In this document: one piece after another, positions 1 through 5,702 of the stretch
How the letters are laid out: the number at the start of each line of letters is the position of its first letter
Position numbering within the stretch: position 1 is the first letter of the stretch
Assembly: GCA_937889645.1 (NCBI GenBank)
Contig: CALBZE010000018.1
Span: 1 to 6,085, forward strand
Length of the DNA: 6,085 nt
Reading direction: 5' to 3'
Origin: an uncultured bacterium
GTDB taxonomy: Bacteria; Gemmatimonadota; Gemmatimonadetes; Longimicrobiales; RSA9
The notes under the pieces: model-generated
What the model was told of the DNA's origin: nothing
What the model saw: the letters and a program-made list of their open reading frames with translations, nothing else
Databases searched by the model: none
Made by a program: the position numbers and the translations under genes

Positions 1-123
1 GTGCCTATAGATGACCGAATCGATCAACCGCTCGCGACAAGGCGTTGGTTGTGCGTTTGGGTACGAGGGCACACCGCCGCCGGCCGTCCGCTCCGCCGCG
101 GTGGACCGGCACGGACCGCTCCC
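1..123. other. Unassigned flank, no gene recognised
   Basis: This stretch lies before the first repeat array. A reading frame on the minus strand runs through it, but most of its N-terminal half is translated heptamer repeat and the rest resembles no family I know. I see no tRNA, no clear promoter and no similarity to the intergenic element found around hemQ. It may be the edge of a gene or gap that lies mostly outside the window. Confidence 0.4.
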
Positions 124-270
124 GCCACCTAACAGCCGACACCCGCCACCCACCACCCGACACCCGACACCCGACACCTGACACCTGACACCTGACACCC
201 GCCACCTGACATCTGAGCCCTAAGCCCCGAGCCCTAAGCCCCGAGCCCTAAGCCCCGAGCCCCGAGCCCC
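124..270. repeat. Tandem heptamer array A (GACACCY then RAGCCCY units)
   Basis: About 21 units of 7 bp run without a break in register. The first part is built of GACACCC/GACACCT variants (clear from 138 to about 214). The array then changes, in phase, to alternating GAGCCCT and AAGCCCC from 215 to 270. Units at 124-137 and 145-158 are degenerate. The plus strand is C-rich, so the minus strand carries regularly spaced G runs. The array ends about 58 bp before the start codon of the small membrane protein gene. The sequence between is C/A-rich with very few G. Confidence 0.9.
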
Positions 271-328
271 CCTGGCACCCCCCTTGCCCCACTCACCACC
301 AAACCAATCTCCCAACCGGAGACACCCG

Positions 329-622
329 ATGCACCACCTCCCAACCAACCCCGCGAGTCGCCGCTCCCTCATGGACTACCGCGCCGCGCCCGTGCTGCGC
401 GCCGAGCACGCAGAGGGCGGCTTCACGCGGCTCCTCGAGCAGCAGGCGGCCAAGATCCCGTCGCACGTCTTTCTCTTCCTCTCACTCGGAGCGATGGGGG
501 TGTCGCTCCTTCTCGAGGCGACGCGCAAGCACGAGGCGAGTCAGTTCGTGCGGATGTGGGCCGCGCCGTTCCTGATCATGGGAGTCTACAACAAGCTGGT
601 GAAGATCGTGGGGCCGCAATGA
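329..622 (+). CDS. Small two-helix membrane protein of unknown function
   Basis: A 97-residue protein if started at ATG 329. This start has a GGAG Shine-Dalgarno at 318-321, seven bases upstream, which favours it over the in-frame ATG at 284 (inside the C-rich tract) and the ATG at 371 (no good ribosome site). An 83-residue product from 371 cannot be excluded. The N-terminal half is polar and charged. Two hydrophobic segments follow, at about residues 46-62 (around VFLFLSLGAMGVSLLL) and 76-92 (around APFLIMGVYNKL), joined by a charged linker rich in Lys, Arg, His and Glu. The family is not one I can name; I think similar short proteins occur as hypotheticals in related high-GC bacteria. A modest hairpin (629-634 with 643-648) lies just after the stop, with no T tract. 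The gene appears monocistronic. Confidence 0.75.
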   Translation: MHHLPTNPASRRSLMDYRAAPVLRAEHAEGGFTRLLEQQAAKIPSHVFLFLSLGAMGVSLLLEATRKHEASQFVRMWAAPFLIMGVYNKLVKIVGPQ

Positions 623-684
623 GCCGGCCCGGGGCCGCGGTCCCCCGGCGAGCGGCGGCACGCCCGGCCACGCGCCCGAGTCTC

Positions 685-713
685 TGGACAAATGACGCGG
701 GTCACGCTACTTT
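685..713 (+). promoter_or_regulatory. Possible sigma-70-like promoter ahead of the csp leader
   Basis: TGGACA at 685-690 matches the -35 consensus at five of six positions. TACTTT at 708-713 matches the -10 consensus at only three of six, but the spacer is the ideal 17 bp. The spacer contains an inverted repeat, TGAC-GCGG-GTCA (693-704), which could be an operator. No better promoter is visible between the terminator at 771-801 and the csp gene. The weak -10 keeps confidence low. Confidence 0.3.
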
Positions 714-719
714 TCCCGT

Positions 720-801
720 CGACGCGCGACCTCCGGGTTGGCCGTTCCTTCGCCGGAGGCCAGAGGAACAGGACCTGGACACGACGTCCGGGTCCTTTTT
801 T
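720..801 (+). ncRNA. Candidate short terminated transcript or csp leader
   Basis: If transcription starts near 720, the RNA would contain two tandem hairpins. The first has a 7-bp stem, CCTCCGG (730-736) with CCGGAGG (753-759), and a 16-base loop. The second is the intrinsic terminator at 771-801. This gives either a stand-alone RNA of about 80 nt, or the prematurely terminated form of a roughly 190-nt csp leader. No known RNA family was recognised. No coding frame with a ribosome site is seen here. Confidence 0.3.
771..801 (+). terminator. Strong Rho-independent terminator
   Basis: A 10-bp stem, GGACCTGGAC (771-780) with GTCCGGGTCC (786-795), contains one internal T-G wobble and closes a 5-base loop (ACGAC). 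Six T follow at 796-801. This is textbook intrinsic-terminator architecture and stands out in a window with almost no T runs. It lies about 150 bp after the small membrane protein gene and about 110 bp before csp, so it ends either the former's transcript or a short leader RNA of the latter. Confidence 0.85.
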
Positions 802-911
802 CGTTGCGCGACACGCCCGACGCGGGGGGCGAGTGACACCCGCGAGTCACATGATGGTCGGTCGGTACGTCGTTACCGGACTCGACATCGTCACACACAA
901 AGGAGTACGGT

Positions 912-1121
912 ATGCGTACCACCGGAACCGTGAAGTGGTTCAACGACACCAAGGGCTTCGGCTTCATCACGCCGGAGGACGGGAGCAAGGACTGCTTCGT
1001 CCACCACTCGGCCATCCAGGGGAGCGGCTTCAAGACGCTCGCCGAGGGTGAGCGCGTGGAGTTCGACCGGATCGAGGAGGCCAAGGGCCCGAAGGCGCTG
1101 AACGTCGTCCGCCTCGGCTGA
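912..1121 (+). CDS. csp: Cold-shock domain protein (CspA family)
   Basis: A 69-residue protein made of a single cold-shock (OB-fold) domain, the usual length for the family. It opens with GTVKWFN at residues 5-11, has the RNP1 motif KGFGFI at 14-19 and an RNP2-type motif CFVHHSAI at 28-35. The aromatic and His residues W9, F10, F16, F18, F29 and H31 match the nucleic-acid-binding face. These cytoplasmic proteins bind single-stranded RNA or DNA, melt RNA secondary structure, and can act as transcription antiterminators. The start is set by AAAGGAG (899-905), six bases before the ATG, the best ribosome site in the window. An intrinsic terminator lies about 110 bp upstream and two strong hairpins follow the stop. 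Whether it is cold-induced or constitutive cannot be told from the protein. Confidence 0.97.
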   Translation: MRTTGTVKWFNDTKGFGFITPEDGSKDCFVHHSAIQGSGFKTLAEGERVEFDRIEEAKGPKALNVVRLG

Positions 1122-1135
1122 CACCTTCGCGGTCG

Positions 1136-1164
1136 GTCGGCCCCCGGTGAGCCGGGCGGCCGAC
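1136..1164 (+). terminator. Hairpin 1 after csp (probable 3' end structure)
   Basis: Twelve base pairs with a single bulged C (1157): GTCGGCC-CCCGG (1136-1147) pairs with CCGGG (1152-1156) and GGCCGAC (1158-1164) around a TGAG loop. There is no T tract after it, so it may stop transcription inefficiently, mark an RNA 3' end or protect the csp message. Confidence 0.55.
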
Positions 1165-1173
1165 GGAGTTTGG

Positions 1174-1207
1174 GCGAGCCGGTCCGACGCAAGTCGGGCC
1201 GGCTCGC
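1174..1207 (+). terminator. Hairpin 2 after csp, 15-bp stem with GCAA tetraloop
   Basis: GCGAGCCGG-T-CCGAC (1174-1188) pairs with GTCGG-G-CCGGCTCGC (1193-1207) over 15 pairs, including one T-G wobble, and closes a GCAA loop of the very stable GNRA class. Only TT follows a few bases on, so it is not a classical intrinsic terminator. The remaining sequence to 1290 holds a small GGCGAC/GTCGCC hairpin (1223-1237) and three GCCCCC hexamers (1268-1285), but no gene. Confidence 0.6.
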
Positions 1208-1290
1208 GCTCGTTGGGCCGTAGGCGACGCCGTCGCCGCCTCCACGTCGCGCGGCACCACGAGCCAGGCCCCCGCCCCCGCCCCCACTCC

Positions 1291-1360
1291 AAGCCCCAAG
1301 CCCCAAGCCCCAAGCCCTGAGCCCTGAGCCCCGACACCCGACACCTGACACCTGAGACCC
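1291..1360. repeat. Tandem heptamer array B (RAGCCCY then GACACCY)
   Basis: Ten heptamers lie in perfect register: three AAGCCCC, AAGCCCT, GAGCCCT, GAGCCCC, GACACCC, two GACACCT and a divergent GAGACCC. The order of the two unit classes is the reverse of array A. A purine-poor CACCGCC-like tract follows to about 1418. No copy of the longer core element adjoins it. The array lies 120 bp upstream of the PLP-enzyme start. Confidence 0.9.
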
Positions 1361-1480
1361 CACCGCCCACCGCCACCACCGCCGCCACCCACGCACCCGC
1401 CACCGCACCCCGCCCCCTCTCATTGCGCCGCCGTCGCTCGTTCCCCATCGTGCAGCGTTTTCCAAGCCGGGGACCGAAGC

Positions 1481-2647
1481 ATGACGATCGATCCGTACGA
1501 CATCGCGGTCTGCACGGAGCTGGAGGACGACGGCGCCGGCAGCTGGGCGCCGGCCGCGCCGCCCATCGTGCAGACGTCGCTCTTCACCTACCCGACCCTC
1601 GAAGCGCTGGTCGACGCCTTCGCGGCGGAGCACAAGAACCCGCTCTACACCCGCGGGCAGAACCCGACCGTCGCGATCCTGGAGCGCAAGCTCGCGGCGC
1701 TGGAGCGCGGCGAGGCGTGTAAGGCGTTCGCGTCGGGGATGGCCGCCGTGAGCGCGGTGATGCTGGGGCTCCTCCGCTCTGGCGACCACGTCCTCTTCGT
1801 CAACCAGACCTACGGCCCGACGCTCCAGCTCGCCTCGCGGCTGCGTCGCTTCGGGGTCGAGCACGACCTGCTCCTCGACACCGACGTCGAGTCCGTCGCA
1901 CGGGCGCTCAGGCCGAACACGAAGCTCGTCTGGCTCGAGAGCCCGGGGACGATGACGTTCCAGGTGCTCGACATCCCCGCGATCGCCGCGCTCGCCCGCG
2001 ACCACGGCGCGATCACGTGCATCGACAACAGCTGGGCGACGCCGCTCTTCCAGAAGCCGATAACCCTCGGCGTCGACGTCGTCGTCCACAGCGCGACGAA
2101 GTACATCGGCGGCCACAGCGACGTCGTCGCCGGCGCGGTCATCACGACCGCCGAGCGGATGCAGGAGATCTTCTACGGCGCGTTCCTGCTCAACGGCGGG
2201 ATCCTGGGGCCGTTCGACGGGTGGCTCCTCCTGCGCGGCCTGCGCACGCTCCCGGTCCGCATGCGACAGCACCACGAGGACGCGCTGCGCGTCGCCGAGT
2301 TCCTGGTCGGCCACCCCGCGGTCCGGCGCGTCCTGCACCCCGCGTTCGCCGAGGACCGTGCGCTCGTCGAGCGGCAGCTCGCGGGGTACTCCGGCCTCTT
2401 TTCCTTCGAGCTCGTGCGCGACGACTTCGACAGCGTCGCCCGCGTCGTCAATGGGCTGCGTCGCTTCCACATCGGCGTGAGCTGGGGCGGCTTCGAGAGC
2501 CTGGTCATCTCGCCGCGCCGCCGCGAGAACGACGCGTACCTCGACGCGCGACGGATCCCGCGCGGGCTGATCCGCATCTCCGTCGGCCTCGAGGGCGCCG
2601 ACGCGCTCATCGAGGACCTGGCCCGGGCGCTGGAGGCGGTGGCGTGA
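1481..2647 (+). CDS. metC: MetC-like PLP enzyme of the Cys/Met metabolism family (probable cystathionine beta-lyase)
   Basis: The 388 residues are the normal length for the gamma-family of PLP-dependent trans-sulphuration enzymes. Visible landmarks are the phosphate-binding YTRGQNPT (Y56 and R58), the ring-stacking Y111, the pyridine-contacting D182 in IDNSWATP, the Schiff-base lysine K207 in SATKYIGGHSD, and the carboxylate-binding R365 in RISVGLE. The motif SWGGFESL (334-341) is the form typical of cystathionine beta-lyase (MetC), which cleaves cystathionine to homocysteine, pyruvate and ammonia. Synthases and gamma-lyases usually differ there. Family membership is near certain; the exact reaction is an inference, and cystathionine gamma-synthase or lyase remains possible. 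It is expected to be a cytoplasmic tetramer. A GGGGA site (1469-1473) lies seven bases before the ATG. The stop overlaps the start of the antiporter gene, so the two form an operon. Confidence 0.93.
   Translation: MTIDPYDIAVCTELEDDGAGSWAPAAPPIVQTSLFTYPTLEALVDAFAAEHKNPLYTRGQNPTVAILERKLAALERGEACKAFASGMAAVSAVMLGLLRSGDHVLFVNQTYGPTLQLASRLRRFGVEHDLLLDTDVESVARALRPNTKLVWLESPGTMTFQVLDIPAIAALARDHGAITCIDNSWATPLFQKPITLGVDVVVHSATKYIGGHSDVVAGAVITTAERMQEIFYGAFLLNGGILGPFDGWLLLRGLRTLPVRMRQHHEDALRVAEFLVGHPAVRRVLHPAFAEDRALVERQLAGYSGLFSFELVRDDFDSVARVVNGLRRFHIGVSWGGFESLVISPRRRENDAYLDARRIPRGLIRISVGLEGADALIEDLARALEAVA
2632..2646 (+). promoter_or_regulatory. Ribosome site and GTG start fixing the nhaC N terminus
   Basis: GGAGG at 2632-2636, inside the last codons of the metC-like gene, lies seven bases before the GTG at 2644. 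That GTG overlaps the upstream TGA as GTGA. This is the standard arrangement for translational coupling. It rules out the far longer open frame upstream, which is only a shadow of the metC-like gene. Confidence 0.85.
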
Positions 2648-4299
2648 GCGAGCGGCGGGGCGGGCCGAGCCGGCGCGACCGGGAACGGCCACGGACGGCG
2701 AGCGACGCCGGCGCCGCCTCGCCCGACGTCGGCACCGCGGTGCCCGCGCCCGACACTGGGGCGCCCGTCGACCCCGGCGCGCCGGCGTCCGTCGGCACCG
2801 CGACGCGCGACATCGCCGGCGCCACGGTCCCCACCGGCCCCGCGGCCCACGAGGTCGCCCGCCCGACGGCCCGCCCCGCCCTCTCCCTCTTCGAGGCGAC
2901 GCTCCCGATCCTCACCATGCTCCTGCTCTTCGTCCTGGGCACCGTCTTCGTCGGCGGCGGGCAGGAGCTGCTGATCGGCGTCATCCTGTGCGCGGCGACG
3001 GTCGCGGGGCTCGTCGCGGCGCGGCACGGGCACGGCTGGGACGACATCCAGCGCGTCATGGGCGAGAAGCTCGCGGGCGCGCTCCCGGCGCTGCTGATCC
3101 TCCTCGCGATCGGCGCGCTCATCGGGACCTGGGTCCTCTCCGGGACGATCCCCTACCTGGTCTACTGGGGCATCCGACTCGTCAGCCCGAGCATGATCGT
3201 GCTCACCGCGTTCCTCGTGACCGCGGTCATGTCGACGTTCACCGGGACGTCGTGGGGGTCGGCCGGGACCGTCGGCGTCGCGCTCATGGGCACCGCCGCC
3301 GCGCTCGACGCGCCACTCGCCGCGACCGCCGGCGCCATCGTCTCCGGCGCCTACTTCGGGGACAAGATTTCGCCCCTCTCCGACTCGACCAACATCGCCG
3401 CGATCGGCGCCGGCGCGCCGCTCTACGCGCACATCCGGCACCTGATGCACACCTCGGTGCCGTCGTTCGTGGTGGCGTTCGTCGTCTACGCAGCGGCGAC
3501 CCGTCTCTCGCCGGTCGCAGGCGACGCCGCGACCGACAGCGCCCGCGCCCTCGTCGCCGACCTCGACGCAGTATTCCGGCTGCACTGGATCGCGCTCCTC
3601 CCGCCCGCGGTCGTGGTCTGGTGCATCGTGCGACGCGTCCCGCCCGCCCTCGCGATCATGCTGTCGTCGCTCGTCGCGGCCGCGGTCGGAATCGTCTTCC
3701 AACCATTCGCCCCGAACGACGCCATCGCCGCGGCGATCGGCGGGTTCCGGATCGACATGGCGACGGCCGCCGGCGTCGACCCGGCGACGCTCGGCCCCGA
3801 CTTCGCGCGCCTCGTCCAGCGCGGCGGGCTCTACTCGATGGCGACGACGTTCGTCGTCATCTTCGCCGCATTCCTCCTCGCCGCCGCGATGGAGGTGTCC
3901 GGCGCGATCGACACCCTCGTCGGCGCGATGCTCGGCGCCGTCCGCTCCGCCTTCGGCCTCGTCGCCTCGACCATGGCCGCCGGCGCCACGACGATCGCGC
4001 TCACCAGCCACGGCGGCGTGACCTCGCTCGTCGTCGGCGGGCTCTTCCAGGAATCGTACCGCGACCGCGGCCTCGCGCCCGAAAACCTGTCCCGCTCGAT
4101 CGAGGACTCCGTCACGATCACCGAGCCGCTCATGCCATGGACGGTGTCGGCGATCTACATGGCCACCACGCTCGGCGTCCCGACCGTCGATTATCTGCCG
4201 TGGGCGGTGTTCTGCTATGGGGGGCCGTGTTTTTCGTTGCTGCTCGCCTGGCTGTATGGGCGGACGGGGTATGGGTTGAAGGAGCTGGGGGGAGGTTAG
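2644..4299 (+). CDS. nhaC: NhaC-family Na+/H+ antiporter
   Basis: A 551-residue integral membrane protein of the NhaC type, which exchanges cytoplasmic Na+ for external H+. Some relatives exchange organic anions or serve as amino-acid carriers, so the substrate is not certain. Roughly ten or more hydrophobic segments begin at about residue 82. Family signatures are GTSWGSAGTVGVALMG (201-216), GAYFGDKISPLSDSTN (235-250), the conserved SHGG segment (455-458), and the C-terminal region with EDSVTITEPLMPW (487-499). The first 80 residues are an extension with an Arg-rich start and then a Pro/Ala/Gly/Thr-rich linker, longer than in usual NhaC proteins of about 450-480 residues. The coding sequence there repeats GTCGGCACCGCG at 2728 and 2791. 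The gene is coupled to the metC-like gene upstream. Its TAG stop lies inside the first unit of a heptamer array. Confidence 0.93.
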   Translation: MSERRGGPSRRDRERPRTASDAGAASPDVGTAVPAPDTGAPVDPGAPASVGTATRDIAGATVPTGPAAHEVARPTARPALSLFEATLPILTMLLLFVLGTVFVGGGQELLIGVILCAATVAGLVAARHGHGWDDIQRVMGEKLAGALPALLILLAIGALIGTWVLSGTIPYLVYWGIRLVSPSMIVLTAFLVTAVMSTFTGTSWGSAGTVGVALMGTAAALDAPLAATAGAIVSGAYFGDKISPLSDSTNIAAIGAGAPLYAHIRHLMHTSVPSFVVAFVVYAAATRLSPVAGDAATDSARALVADLDAVFRLHWIALLPPAVVVWCIVRRVPPALAIMLSSLVAAAVGIVFQPFAPNDAIAAAIGGFRIDMATAAGVDPATLGPDFARLVQRGGLYSMATTFVVIFAAFLLAAAMEVSGAIDTLVGAMLGAVRSAFGLVASTMAAGATTIALTSHGGVTSLVVGGLFQESYRDRGLAPENLSRSIEDSVTITEPLMPWTVSAIYMATTLGVPTVDYLPWAVFCYGGPCFSLLLAWLYGRTGYGLKELGGG

Positions 4300-4344
4300 G
4301 GCTTGGGGCTCGGGGCTCAGGGCTTGGGGCTCAGGGCTTGGGGC
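4296..4344. repeat. G-rich heptamer array C, left arm of element copy 1
   Basis: Seven perfect heptamers of the form TYRGGGC (TTAGGGC, TTGGGGC, TCGGGGC, TCAGGGC and so on) start with the bases that include the nhaC stop codon. Every unit has three or four G, so the sense strand meets the simple G-quadruplex pattern. The array is the inverted counterpart of array D across a 272-bp core. Confidence 0.93.
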
Positions 4345-4616
4345 GGTGGCCGGGGTTGGAGGCGACGTCGGTGTGGAAACTTACCAAGCGTGGGCGGGTG
4401 AATGGACGCTTGCTCGATTTGCCCTCCCTAATGTGCAAATGCAGCCGGTGGGAGACGGGTGGGATGTTTGCCACGATATATGTGCAAATACAGCGGGGAG
4501 GACTGAATCGGGTGTTGGGTGCTGAGTGTCCACACGCCGGCGCCGGTGGAGGCGCCGGAAGAGAGGTTTCAGGCGCCCGGCGAGACCGGGATACCCCCTG
4601 GAACGTTCTCACGCCC
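4345..4616 (+). repeat. Intergenic element core, copy 1 (forward)
   Basis: This 272-bp unique-looking segment between inverted heptamer arrays aligns with the reverse complement of 5703-5976. By hand the identity is about 80% or better over the first 105 bases and about three-quarters overall. It includes a 22-base perfect match (4361-4382 with 5939-5960), the blocks GTGCTGAGT and GAGAGGTTTC, and a CCCGG/CCGGG hairpin (4576-4590) kept in both. It carries TGTGGAAAC (4372), TGTGCAAATGCAGC (4432), TGTGCAAATACAGC (4481) and an inverted relative (4519-4534). An 8-bp stem CCGGCGCC/GGCGCCGG (4537-4558) is perfect only in this copy. No ribosome site or known coding family is seen. It is probably a dispersed non-coding repeat. 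Confidence 0.85.
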
Positions 4617-4706
4617 GCCCTGAGCCCTGAGCCCTGAGCCCTGAGCCCTGAGCCCTGAGCCCTAGGCCCTGAGCCCTAGGCCCTGAGCCCCAAGCCCCGA
4701 GCCCCA
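4617..4706. repeat. C-rich heptamer array D, right arm of element copy 1
   Basis: Twelve heptamers lie in register: six consecutive GCCCTGA, then GCCCTAG, GCCCTGA, GCCCTAG, GCCCTGA, GCCCCAA and GCCCCGA, with a partial thirteenth. The homogeneous run of six suggests recent slippage or expansion. It is the inverted complement of array C and ends about 78 bp before the hemQ start. Confidence 0.93.
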
Positions 4707-4772
4707 CCCCCCGTTCCCCTCCCACTCCAACCACCCTACATTCCCCCCAACCCCCAAACCCGACAACCCAAC
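4707..4772 (+). other. G-depleted C/A-rich leader before hemQ
   Basis: This stretch contains only about two G and is otherwise C, A and some T, in a genome that is very G-rich. On the coding strand it would be an almost unstructured 5' leader leading straight into the GAGGT ribosome site at 4773-4777. A similar but shorter tract precedes the small membrane protein gene (about 271-316). Confidence 0.6.
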
Positions 4773-4783
4773 GAGGTACCCAT

Positions 4784-5593
4784 ATGTCCGTACTACCGCC
4801 CGCCACCCTCGAAGGGTGGTACGCACTACACCAAGTCTTCGCGCTGGACTGGGCCGCGCTGCATGGACTGGACGCGACCGTCCGCGAGCGGCTCGTCGCC
4901 GACGCGCGGGAGCTGCTCGGTGAGCTCGCCCAGCCGGGCGTCCCCGGCTGGAGTGCCTTCTACCAGCTCGTCGGCGGCGGCGCCGACACGCTCTTCATCC
5001 ATTTCCGCGAGACGCCGGAGGCGCTGGCCGACGCGCAGCTCCGCATCCGTCGCTCGGCGCTCGGGCCCTACCTCCGCGTCGAGTACGACTACACGTCGGT
5101 GACCGAGGCGGGGCTATACCAGCCGACGGCCGAGGCGGCGAGCCAGGCAGAGCCGTACTCGCCGGAGTTCAACCGGATCATCGAGGAGGCCGCCGCAGCG
5201 GAGCGCGCGTCGCCGCACGTCCAGTCGCGGCTCTATCCGAAGATCCCGGAGGGGATGCGCTACGTCAGCTTCTACCCGATGTCGAAGCGACGCGTCCACC
5301 CCGACAACTGGTACACGCTCCCGGTCGACGAACGGAACCGCCTGATGCGCGAGCACGGGCTCACGGGCCGTCGCTTCGCGAAGAAGATCTACCAGGTCAT
5401 CACCGGCTCCGTCGGACTCGACGACTGGGAGTGGGGCGTCACGCTCTTCGCCCACGACCTCCTCGACGTCAAGCGCGTCGTCACCGACATGCGCTTCGAC
5501 GAGGCGAGTTCCCGCTTCGGCGAGTTCGGCAGCTTCTACGTGGGCGTCCGGCTCTCGCCGGAGGAGTGGGTAGGGAAGTTCCTGGGCGCGTGA
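4784..5593 (+). CDS. hemQ: Coproheme decarboxylase HemQ/ChdC (chlorite dismutase-like family)
   Basis: A 269-residue protein of the chlorite dismutase-like superfamily, typical of the coproporphyrin-dependent haem route. The enzyme turns coproheme into haem b by two peroxide-driven decarboxylations in the cytoplasm. The decisive residues can be placed by a constant offset of 17 from Listeria ChdC: the radical-forming Y164, M166 and K168 in FYPMSKRR, the proximal haem ligand H191 in REHGLTGR, and Q204 in KIYQVITG. True chlorite dismutases have Arg where Q204 lies, so chlorite breakdown is unlikely. Further family text includes NWYTLP (175-180), WEWGVTLF (215-222) and the C-terminal FGEFGSFYVG. 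The ATG at 4784 has GAGGT (4773-4777) six bases upstream. No other haem genes are in view. The gene stands alone, bracketed by two inverted copies of an intergenic repeat element. Confidence 0.95.
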   Translation: MSVLPPATLEGWYALHQVFALDWAALHGLDATVRERLVADARELLGELAQPGVPGWSAFYQLVGGGADTLFIHFRETPEALADAQLRIRRSALGPYLRVEYDYTSVTEAGLYQPTAEAASQAEPYSPEFNRIIEEAAAAERASPHVQSRLYPKIPEGMRYVSFYPMSKRRVHPDNWYTLPVDERNRLMREHGLTGRRFAKKIYQVITGSVGLDDWEWGVTLFAHDLLDVKRVVTDMRFDEASSRFGEFGSFYVGVRLSPEEWVGKFLGA

Positions 5594-5602
5594 GGGCGTT
5601 AC

Positions 5603-5651
5603 CCCGCTCGGAAACGGGAGCGGGCGCGGGAGGGGTAGCTCCCGCGCCCGC
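5603..5651 (+). terminator. Overlapping hairpins after hemQ (probable transcript end)
   Basis: The stronger structure pairs GCGGGCGCGGGAG (5620-5632) with CTCCCGCGCCCGC (5639-5651) over 13 bp around a 6-base loop. A weaker one pairs CCCGCTC (5603-5609) with GAGCGGG (5618-5624). They share bases 5620-5624, so they cannot both form. No T tract follows. Placed 9 to 58 bases after the hemQ stop, this is most simply a 3'-end or termination structure. Confidence 0.6.
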
Positions 5652-5660
5652 CGCGTAGCA

Positions 5661-5702
5661 TGTCGGGTGTCAGGGCTCAGGGCCCGGGGCTCAGGGCTCG
5701 GG
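5661..5702. repeat. G-rich heptamer array E, outer arm of element copy 2
   Basis: Six heptamers: TGTCGGG, TGTCAGG, GCTCAGG, GCCCGGG, GCTCAGG and GCTCGGG. Read on the minus strand they are GAGCCCY-type units followed by GACACCY-type units, the same order as array B. The array starts about 10 bp after the hemQ 3' hairpin. It corresponds to the right-hand end of the element, because copy 2 is reversed. Confidence 0.88.

Noticed and set aside
124..270. CRISPR array
   Set aside because: The period is 7 bp with no unique spacers, unlike CRISPR repeats of about 23-47 bp separated by spacers, and no cas gene is present.
2017..2643. Upstream extension of the nhaC frame to an ATG at 2017
   Set aside because: The added segment runs out of frame through the metC-like gene and is Arg/Pro-rich without domain character. 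The GTG at 2644 has a well-placed GGAGG and the coupling overlap.
707..2692. A 661-codon open frame on the minus strand, and a long minus-strand frame at 2173-4011
   Set aside because: Both are antisense to well-supported genes (csp, metC-like, nhaC). Their translations are Arg/Ala/Asp/Gly-rich low complexity, as expected for shadow frames in high-GC DNA, and show no family motifs.
4537..4558. 8-bp CCGGCGCC/GGCGCCGG hairpin as a conserved RNA structure of the element
   Set aside because: In copy 2 the equivalent arms have two mismatches and no compensating changes, so it does not look selected as a structure.
4784..5593. True chlorite dismutase
   Set aside because: The position equivalent to the distal Arg of chlorite dismutases is Gln (Q204), and the Tyr-Met-Lys set of coproheme decarboxylases is present.
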